Origin: Candidatus Thorarchaeota archaeon | GTDB lineage: Archaea > Asgardarchaeota > Thorarchaeia > Thorarchaeales > Thorarchaeaceae | NCBI GenBank assembly: GCA_004524595.1 | Contig: SDOA01000060.1 | Span: forward strand, 1 to 22,958 | DNA: 22,958 bases | Direction of reading: 5' to 3' | In this document: one piece after another, positions 14,722 to 21,762 of the stretch | Position numbering within the stretch: position 1 is the stretch's first letter | How the letters are laid out: every line of letters starts with the position of its first letter | Program-made: the position numbers and the translations under genes | Notes under the pieces: generated by a model | Told to the model about the DNA's origin: nothing | Seen by the model: only the letters and a program-made list of their open reading frames with translations | The model's database searches: none

Positions 14722-16092
14722 TTATCCCATTTTTTTCCAAAATCGGTCGGGTTTTTTCTGTTTTCCGTATCCTACTACATCATCCATCTTGACAATAAAA
14801 CGATTAAGAATGGGAAGATACTGGACAATCCACATGACTGAGCGGTGAAGAATTCCATCTTTTTTATTGTACGGACAAGAACGAATGCAATTTGAACACT
14901 CTGATCCGTTCTCAATCCAGAAGCCATAACAGCTTTCTACATCTACAAACCATTTTCTTACACCTCGATTATTGGATATTGTTTTTCCGTCCCATGTCTG
15001 TTCCGTACCATATGGAATCGATTGGGAGGGACAATTCTTAGCACATTTCTCGCAGGTTTCACAAAAACGGATAACTGCTTTAGAAAATACCAAATCGGGA
15101 CCATCTGTGATGAGAGGCATATCGGTAAGAACTTTGGCTATTCTAACACGAGGACCAAACGGTTTCGTAATAAGAAGACCATGGCGTCCATATTGACCAA
15201 GTCCAGCATCAATCGCTAAAGGAACACTAAGCGCAACATCATTACCACAAGGTAATGCGTTGTATCCCAATCGCTTTACAAAAGACACAAGCTCAGATTC
15301 AATGAAGGCCATCATTGAGTATCCAAAGCCTGTGGCTGCAGCACTTGTAAAGGTTGGTGAAGTTCCAATAGCATCATAATCCATCTCAATAGCCATAACT
15401 ATAGCTCGATTAATGGTATCAGGAATATCATAGGTTTTGCCCCTTCTGTCGTGTGTGTATAACCAATCTCGGTTAAGTTCAGTTATTCCTACTAGATCAG
15501 CTCCAAAAAACTTTGCAGCCTTCTTTATCATTTGAGTTAGTTCAGTAGGATTTGTGACAGACCTATTCCCAGATTCTCTAGCTTCAGCATCAAGTCCGAC
15601 TCCTGGACGTGTTATAGAATGTCTTGAGTCATATAAGTTCCAAGCAGCCACACTCAGCTCGTGTTCAAACCGCCCATAACCAACTAATCCTTTAGAGATC
15701 ATATTTTCTGCTCCAAAAAACTCGGTCTTTTTATAATAGACAAAATTTGGATCGAATTGGACTCGAGCAAAGACAGTCTGAGCCTCATTCATTGGTCTAT
15801 AATCATCAGCAACTTCGTACGGAGATTTTTTCCCTTCTAATGGGGAGTTGTTGGTTTTACTTATATGTCGTAATTTCTCTTGATGGTTATTATCAGATTC
15901 GAAAGAAATTGCATTCAACGGACAGGCACGCACACATGCTAGACAGCGCGTGCACATATTGACATTGATTAAAGGAATGAGAGAGTCCTTAGTATAGTAC
16001 AATGGTGCTTTTCTACCATGTATGCGATTACAAGCCTCAGCACACTCATACTTACAGATAGTGGGAGCACAGATCTCCGGATTTATGATCAT
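14722..16092 (-). CDS. RLI-type ferredoxin domain fused to a reductive-dehalogenase-like domain
   Basis: 456 residues from ATG 16090-16092, chosen because GAGGAG lies six bases upstream; the frame extends to 16188. Residues 1-65 hold C8-x4-C13-x3-C17-x3-C21 and C47-x2-C50-x2-C53-x3-C57-P, the spacing of the Fe-S domain of RLI/ABCE1. The rest follows reductive dehalogenases (RdhA): AAKFFGADLVGITELNRDWL, MMAFIESELVSFVKRLGYNA, GQYGRHGLLITKPFGPRVRI, then two C-terminal clusters, FCETCEKCAKNCP and C-x10-C-x2-C-x3-CP before YNK. RdhA proteins bind corrinoid and cleave carbon-halogen bonds; related QueG reduces epoxyqueuosine. No Tat signal and no RdhB anchor, so it is cytosolic. True substrate unknown. 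The deacetylase gene lies upstream on the same strand. Confidence 0.78.
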   Translation of the reverse strand: MIINPEICAPTICKYECAEACNRIHGRKAPLYYTKDSLIPLINVNMCTRCLACVRACPLNAISFESDNNHQEKLRHISKTNNSPLEGKKSPYEVADDYRPMNEAQTVFARVQFDPNFVYYKKTEFFGAENMISKGLVGYGRFEHELSVAAWNLYDSRHSITRPGVGLDAEARESGNRSVTNPTELTQMIKKAAKFFGADLVGITELNRDWLYTHDRRGKTYDIPDTINRAIVMAIEMDYDAIGTSPTFTSAAATGFGYSMMAFIESELVSFVKRLGYNALPCGNDVALSVPLAIDAGLGQYGRHGLLITKPFGPRVRIAKVLTDMPLITDGPDLVFSKAVIRFCETCEKCAKNCPSQSIPYGTEQTWDGKTISNNRGVRKWFVDVESCYGFWIENGSECSNCIRSCPYNKKDGILHRSVMWIVQYLPILNRFIVKMDDVVGYGKQKKPDRFWKKMG

Positions 16093-16212
16093 TAGATTCT
16101 CCTCAATAATCGTTGGCTGATTTTGGTATGAAAGAACTGTATAACGTCTAAATTCGTTCCTTAAAGATGTCACTCTAAAATAATTCATGACAGGTAATAT
16201 GGTTTCTAGTAA

Positions 16213-17292
16213 TTAGATATGAAGGAGTGGAAAAATTGATTCTTTGAGTCTGGCTACATTATTACGAACCTCAGCCCAAGTATCTTTATCATCCTCAAAC
16301 GGAGGAGTCTGCAATGGGGGCTGATAAGAATGTCCCGTCAAAATTGACAATACAGTTCCAACTCCCCAGCAAAGTGCAGTAGGATGATATCCCCCACCAG
16401 TGACTACACCCAAACGTCCCTGAGCATAACGATGAGCTGCTCTGTGGACATATGATGTAACATATCGGATCGTATCGGTTGTAATCTTAAGATGAGCTAA
16501 TCTATCCAAATAATGTGCATCAAATCCAGGTATGAATAAAATGAATTCTGGTTTGTAAGAAGATACCAGAGGAGGCACGAGTTCATCGAAAGCGTATCGA
16601 TAGACAGCATCTCCAGAGTCCATTGGAAAAGGCATGTTGATATTGTACCCAAGTCCTTCTCCTTCTCCGAAGTCCTCGATGAATCCATCATGAGGAAACA
16701 TCCATTCTGCATCCTCATGGAAGGATATTTGCATGACACCGGGATCATCATAGAAGTAAGTCTGAGTTCCATTTCCGTGATGAACATCGAAGTCTGCTAT
16801 CAATATCCGGTCAATTCCATGCCGCTTCAATTCGTAGACACATGCTGCAACATCATTGAAGATACAAAATCCTCCACCGTTCTCGTATGTTGCGTGATGA
16901 AATCCACCAGTTGGCGACAAGAAATGATTTACATGACCAGCAAGAATGGCTTGAACTCCAGTAACTGAAGCACCTGATGTAATTCGACCATTAAAGTAAA
17001 TCCCTCTAAAGCCTGGAGTATCGATATCAATGTCACCTTGTCCAGTTTCCGAGATCTCAATCACTCGGGCAATATATTCTTTGGAGTGGATAGTCTGCAG
17101 AAGCTCTTCAGTAAGAGGAGAGGGTTCAATTATACTAACATTTGAATTTTCAAGAAAACCATGTTCTAAAATGAAGTCATGAATCAGCTTGAATCGTCCT
17201 ACTTTTATTGGATGCTTGTTTCCAAAATTGAAACTCTCAAGAAGTGGACTCCAGAGAAAACCAACTCTGCAAGTTTCTTTAGGATTCATCAT
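16213..17292 (-). CDS. Histone-deacetylase-fold hydrolase (AcuC/HDAC family)
   Basis: 359 residues, full length for the class. These zinc enzymes remove acetyl or acyl groups from lysine or small amines. Active-site elements are all present: PTGGFHHA with the paired H132/H133, GGGFCIFND, zinc ligands D169 and H171 in ADFDVHHGNGTQ, D258 in IPGFDAH, and the catalytic Tyr302 in VTGGGYHP. It should therefore be active. In archaea the substrate may be Alba, histones, acetyl-polyamines or acetoin-pathway proteins; the sequence does not decide. ATG ATG at 17287-17292; a TATA element at ~17312-17320 is about 25 bases away, so the messenger is probably leaderless. The reductive-dehalogenase-like gene follows on the same strand. 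Confidence 0.93.
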   Translation of the reverse strand: MMNPKETCRVGFLWSPLLESFNFGNKHPIKVGRFKLIHDFILEHGFLENSNVSIIEPSPLTEELLQTIHSKEYIARVIEISETGQGDIDIDTPGFRGIYFNGRITSGASVTGVQAILAGHVNHFLSPTGGFHHATYENGGGFCIFNDVAACVYELKRHGIDRILIADFDVHHGNGTQTYFYDDPGVMQISFHEDAEWMFPHDGFIEDFGEGEGLGYNINMPFPMDSGDAVYRYAFDELVPPLVSSYKPEFILFIPGFDAHYLDRLAHLKITTDTIRYVTSYVHRAAHRYAQGRLGVVTGGGYHPTALCWGVGTVLSILTGHSYQPPLQTPPFEDDKDTWAEVRNNVARLKESIFPLLHI

Positions 17293-17306
17293 CTAACCCA
17301 TTATCG

Positions 17307-18803
17307 GTGCAAACTTATATTGCTATGCAACAAACAAAACATGGTTGGATAAAGAAGTTGAAAATACGCCTCGTAGCAAGTGTTCCAATATCTGCGAATG
17401 TCTATTCTGTGTATGTAAGGCAGAGAAAGGATACCAGTACCCAAGTCTTTTCACTCGACTATGGCGATTGGATGAGAATATTTGATTCTAAGGGGACTCT
17501 AAGAAGCACTCGTAAATGGAGTAGTAAAGTTCGCTGTATTGCTGTTGCGGATATAGAGGGGGAAGGAAAAGATGCACTTGTAGGAGGCGTAGGAAATAAG
17601 GTCTTAGTTGTTGATCATAGAGGGAGCACCATCTGGAATATCCGATTAGAGAGTGATGTTGTTGCTTGTGATGCACGGGACATAGATGGAGATGACGCAG
17701 CGGAGGTTGTTGCCGCTCTGCAAAATAATAGGGTCATTCTATTCAACAATGATAAAGATGCAATCTTTACAAGAAATATTACTCAGCCTATTGCAGATAT
17801 TTGGCTTGAAGATATAACCAGTGATGGAGAACTAGAGGTCGTTGTTGCTGATAAGACTGGCAGAATCACAATCCTAACATCAGACGGATATTATCTCCGT
17901 GAACTTCAACTTGGTGATAAGATCACAGTCTTCGCAATCTTGTCCTATGGGGAGAGAAAACTGTTTGTGACTGGAGACCTCTCATCAATTCTTAGAATTT
18001 GGGATATTGACGGAGTTGAGATAGACCGTATTGAGGTCAGTAATGCTCCAAGAGCTATTGCAACAGGAGTACCAGATGAGATATCAGATGTTGCATATCT
18101 AGTGGTCAGTACAAAGGACCGGAAAGTAAGCTTTTGGGAAGTTGAGCAGACTAATAGAGCCTCAAAGACAGAACGGTTGATTCTACAGGAAATTGAATCC
18201 ACGAAGGATATTCTCTATCGTAGGGCAATCAAATGTGGTAATTGTGGGGCACCAACCTCACCTGAAGCCTCAAGCTGCACTTCTTGCGGAGCAAAGCTCG
18301 AAATGATGGAAGAATATGTCATAGAGGAATACATCAGAGAGAGTATCAACTCTATCACAACAAAACATCAACAGATCAAACTCAAAGATTTAGACAGGAT
18401 TTTGAGGAAGACTTTACCAAGACCTGCAACCTACAATCTTCGACGGTACCTACAGACCATGATAAAGAGTCACAATTTTGATGGGCATATTGATGGTAGC
18501 ATATTTGTTAGAACGGAACCAAAGAAGAAGCAGAGATTCAAGAAGCTCGATGATAAAGATATCAGTTCTGTGAGATCTACTCTTCTAGATCTACTGAGAG
18601 GAACAGACAGTATTAGTGTTAGTAAAATGGAACTTGAAACGGGTGTTGATAGAATATTACTTCGTCGAACGTTAATCATTCTACTAGGTGAAGGTATCAT
18701 TCAGGGAACACTCGAAGGGGATGTGTTCGTTCTCGATGAGAGAATGAATTCTCAAGTCTTTGCAGAGAGATTAATAGATGAACTTAGAGCATTTACAAAA
18801 TAG
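17307..18803 (+). CDS. Beta-propeller / zinc-ribbon / winged-helix protein
   Basis: 498 residues from GTG 17307; ATG 17325 and TTG 17358 (with GGAT upstream, and after the predicted transcript start) are alternatives. Residues ~25-280 are propeller blades, with FG-GAP-like acidic loops DIEGEGKDALV, DIDGDDAAEVV and DITSDGELEVV and a WD-like blade at LRIWDIDG. A zinc ribbon follows, C310-x2-C313 and C324-x2-C327. Then two winged-helix-like units: ~337-402, ending NFDGHIDGSIFVR, and ~415-476, ending GTLEGDVFVLDE. The combination recalls adaptor subunits of eukaryotic complexes, but I can name no counterpart. No membrane segment. The Cache-TPR-VWA gene starts 61 bases later on the same strand, so a functional link is plausible. 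Confidence 0.8.
   Translation: MQTYIAMQQTKHGWIKKLKIRLVASVPISANVYSVYVRQRKDTSTQVFSLDYGDWMRIFDSKGTLRSTRKWSSKVRCIAVADIEGEGKDALVGGVGNKVLVVDHRGSTIWNIRLESDVVACDARDIDGDDAAEVVAALQNNRVILFNNDKDAIFTRNITQPIADIWLEDITSDGELEVVVADKTGRITILTSDGYYLRELQLGDKITVFAILSYGERKLFVTGDLSSILRIWDIDGVEIDRIEVSNAPRAIATGVPDEISDVAYLVVSTKDRKVSFWEVEQTNRASKTERLILQEIESTKDILYRRAIKCGNCGAPTSPEASSCTSCGAKLEMMEEYVIEEYIRESINSITTKHQQIKLKDLDRILRKTLPRPATYNLRRYLQTMIKSHNFDGHIDGSIFVRTEPKKKQRFKKLDDKDISSVRSTLLDLLRGTDSISVSKMELETGVDRILLRRTLIILLGEGIIQGTLEGDVFVLDERMNSQVFAERLIDELRAFTK
17310..17321. promoter_or_regulatory. TATA element between divergent genes
   Basis: ACTTATATTG (plus) reads as CAATATAAGT on the minus strand. In the minus direction it predicts a transcript start at ~17291, on the deacetylase start codon. 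In the plus direction it predicts ~17341, which lies inside the longest reading frame of the propeller gene and favours TTG 17358 as its start. Confidence 0.45.
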
Positions 18804-18864
18804 GAATAAGTTGAACAGAGATGAAGTACATTTCGACCGTTGAAAACAAGGAGAAACGAAAAAC

Positions 18865-21750
18865 ATGGAGATTTCAAAGAGAATAGTGTACACATTTATT
18901 GTTGTCGCATTAGTACCAATGCTGGCAATTTCAGCATTATCAATTAATGAAATATATACTGTTTCTAATGCTAATGCTGCAGATGCAGCAACAGCCCTCA
19001 AAGCAGAAGAATTGGCCAATCTTCAGAGACTATCCAATGATACAGCACTCTACATTAGTGAGAGATGGCAGAGTTATGTTGACGGCATATATATGATGGA
19101 GCAATATACTGAAGATTTGTTTAATGGAAGGATCTCTGCAACTCCCCAGTACAACTACTACTGGAACGCATCAGAAGAACCTCGATGGTACACTCATCTC
19201 ATAAGTACATTTGAAACGAGTGAAGACATTGTAGACGCATATGGTTCTGAGACAATATCATTTGAGTACGACTGTTACTACATGCCTCGATTTGCGTGGC
19301 AAAACAATGATCCTCATGATTTTTCTGCCACAACACAAAACGCATTGGACTATTCATCAAACATGATCAACATCTTTAGAGCATTACACGAAATGAACTC
19401 AGACTTCAGATGGTTGTATATGGGTTTTGACTTGGCTGTATCAGATCAACATCTCTTTAGGAACTATCCTTTTGACGATTTGTCTTATTTCCAGCAAGAT
19501 GATGAAGGAAATCCCGTTTCTCCTAGTGAAGACTATGATCCAAATGCTGAAGAGTGGTACACAAATGTTGCAACAATTGACCCATCTGATGACAATGTGG
19601 TCTTTACTGCTCCGTATGTTGATCCTTCTGTAGGTTTAGTAATATCCATGGGGCGCCCAGTCAGATATGATACAAATGATTCACTTATTGGCGTAGTATC
19701 AGCGGATGTAACAATGGCAACTGTTCTTGACAAAGTCTTGAACTTTGATATATCTCAGAATGGCTATGCATTTCTTCTTGATAATTCCGGGAATGTTGTT
19801 GCACATAAAGATCAGTCTTTAGAGGAAGAGGTAGCATCCATTCAAAGTCTTGAGTTTGGCACCACCACCGGTAATGAGGTGGCTACTTTTACTAACCTAT
19901 TGACAACAAGAGTACTGGTAGATGATTTTGGTCTTCATGAATATCAAAAACAGAATGAAAAGTGGCATCTGGCCTTTGTCAAGATTGCCAACACCGACTA
20001 TGTTCTTGTTGTTGTAGTACCAGATTCTGATATCATTGCTCCTGCCATTAACATTCTGGGTCTGGTTGCGACGCGAACACTAATTCTCACGGCGGCGCTT
20101 GGTGGAATCCTAGCTATTGTTGCCGCAGTTGTAGCTGTAGTTTCTTCAAGACGAGGAAGAGCTGTTGTTGAACCAATAAGAGAGATGACTCGACTCGTTG
20201 AAAAAATGGCTAGACAAGATTTCACAAGAGGGGTAACAACAGGAGGGGCAATGTATGAAGAAGTTGGAACAACAGTAGACGCATTGCTTAGTTTTCAAGA
20301 GGCGTGTCGATTTGGTAATCAAGCATTTATTCGTGGAGACTTGCGCAGAGCTCTTGCTAACTATCAGAATCTATTAGAGATAAGCCGGAGGCTGCATATT
20401 GAAGCTGGTGAACAGACAATGCTCCTGAACATAGGCAATGTCTACCGTCAGCGAGGAGATACGGTAAATGCAATGGACCATTATGATCAATCTTTAGAGC
20501 TATCTAACAGAATGCTTGAGAAAGCAAAAGAAGAGGGAGTAAGTGAGAAAGATGCCATGATGCGTATTGCATCTACATATCATAACATGGCGCTTGTCGA
20601 AATGGATAGAAGTAATACAGACAAAGCATTGAAACTTCTTGAAGATGCACAGGCAATAGATTTGGTAATCAAAAATCCCTATGGTCATGCTCGACGTCTC
20701 GATGCAATGGGACTAGTTCTAATGAAGGATGGGAGATATAGTCAGGCTCAGTCAAAATTCAATGAAGGCCTGAAGATAGCTGAATCTATTGGTTATGAGA
20801 GAAGTCTAGCCTATATTCACTATCATGAGGGTGAACTCTATCAAGTTCAAGGCAAGTGGAGAAAAGCTGAAGATGCATATGGGGATGCTGTAAAATACGG
20901 TCAACAAACAGATGAGCTGTGGCTCGTCGTTTTTGCGCTGCAACGATTAGCAGATGTCCTTGATGAATTGAACAAACCAAGTCATGAGACTCGACGGAAG
21001 GCAGAGAAGCTACGAAGGTCCATTATGTTCAAAAAGAGTGTAACTTTTGTCATTGATTATTCTGGAAGTATGCAGGCTCAACAAAGAATCCGCGCTGCTG
21101 TTGTTGGTGCAAAGGAGATTTTGCATAGTCAGGTAAATCCTCAAGACTCAGTTTCGATAATCATCTTTAACTCAACATATAGGGAGATCTTACCTTTGAC
21201 TATAAAAGGTGAAAGAGAAGACGATGACAGCCCTATCATTCGAGCGTTGGATTCTCTAAAATATCCAAACTATGCTACTGCATTCTATGATGCTCTTGGA
21301 AGAGCACTTGAAGAACTTAACAAGATTGAGTCTAGTGAACATCGATGGATAATTGCACTCACTGATGGACAGGATAATAGTTCTGATACGTATTCACTTG
21401 ATGTATTAGAGGGAATAATAACAGAGAGAGACAGAATCCGTCGAAAAAGACCATTGACGATTGAAGGATTCATTCGCGACAATCACCTTGATGTGAATCT
21501 TATTGTGATAGGGGTTGGGCAAGAATTGAAGTCACCAGTTGACTCAAAGAAGAGACTACGATCACCAACCACCGGAGGAAGAATGACCACAGAAGAATTA
21601 CTACAATCCATCTGTGATAATATTCCCCAGGGACAGTATCTATCTGTAGTCGATAGTATCGATGTTAGAATGGACATTGAAAGAGCTTTTGAGAAGATTG
21701 GAGTCCTAATGGCACAGCTCGAAGTAGGGGGTACAACAGTAGATTACTAG
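18865..21750 (+). CDS. Cache-TM-TPR-VWA receptor-like protein
   Basis: 961 residues. Membrane helix ~8-28; double Cache sensor domain outside the cell (~35-385, with the typical EEWYTNVATID near 229-239 and APYVDPSVGLVISMGRPV); second membrane helix ~396-426; a short HAMP-like linker (VVEPIREMTRLVEKMARQDF). Four or more TPR units follow (~476-700, such as GDLRRALANYQNLLEI and GDTVNAMDHYDQSLEL). The VWA domain (~722-950) has an intact MIDAS: D731-x-S733-x-S735, T805 and D834 in LTDGQD. No kinase, methyl-accepting or cyclase part is present. It probably senses a small molecule and signals through protein contacts made by TPR and VWA. ATG 18865 has AAGGAG upstream; AGGAGGT follows the stop, serving the next gene 13 bases on. 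Confidence 0.9.
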   Translation: MEISKRIVYTFIVVALVPMLAISALSINEIYTVSNANAADAATALKAEELANLQRLSNDTALYISERWQSYVDGIYMMEQYTEDLFNGRISATPQYNYYWNASEEPRWYTHLISTFETSEDIVDAYGSETISFEYDCYYMPRFAWQNNDPHDFSATTQNALDYSSNMINIFRALHEMNSDFRWLYMGFDLAVSDQHLFRNYPFDDLSYFQQDDEGNPVSPSEDYDPNAEEWYTNVATIDPSDDNVVFTAPYVDPSVGLVISMGRPVRYDTNDSLIGVVSADVTMATVLDKVLNFDISQNGYAFLLDNSGNVVAHKDQSLEEEVASIQSLEFGTTTGNEVATFTNLLTTRVLVDDFGLHEYQKQNEKWHLAFVKIANTDYVLVVVVPDSDIIAPAINILGLVATRTLILTAALGGILAIVAAVVAVVSSRRGRAVVEPIREMTRLVEKMARQDFTRGVTTGGAMYEEVGTTVDALLSFQEACRFGNQAFIRGDLRRALANYQNLLEISRRLHIEAGEQTMLLNIGNVYRQRGDTVNAMDHYDQSLELSNRMLEKAKEEGVSEKDAMMRIASTYHNMALVEMDRSNTDKALKLLEDAQAIDLVIKNPYGHARRLDAMGLVLMKDGRYSQAQSKFNEGLKIAESIGYERSLAYIHYHEGELYQVQGKWRKAEDAYGDAVKYGQQTDELWLVVFALQRLADVLDELNKPSHETRRKAEKLRRSIMFKKSVTFVIDYSGSMQAQQRIRAAVVGAKEILHSQVNPQDSVSIIIFNSTYREILPLTIKGEREDDDSPIIRALDSLKYPNYATAFYDALGRALEELNKIESSEHRWIIALTDGQDNSSDTYSLDVLEGIITERDRIRRKRPLTIEGFIRDNHLDVNLIVIGVGQELKSPVDSKKRLRSPTTGGRMTTEELLQSICDNIPQGQYLSVVDSIDVRMDIERAFEKIGVLMAQLEVGGTTVDY

Positions 21751-21762
21751 GAGGTTGAAATA

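Noticed and set aside
16093..16188. Extra 32 N-terminal codons of the RdhA-like gene
   Set aside because: GAGGAG six bases before ATG 16092 and the start of the RLI-type domain right after it favour the shorter form.
17307..21750. True archaeal integrin pair (FG-GAP propeller with MIDAS VWA)
   Set aside because: The propeller protein has no signal or membrane segment and the VWA is on the cytosolic side, so an adhesion receptor is unlikely.
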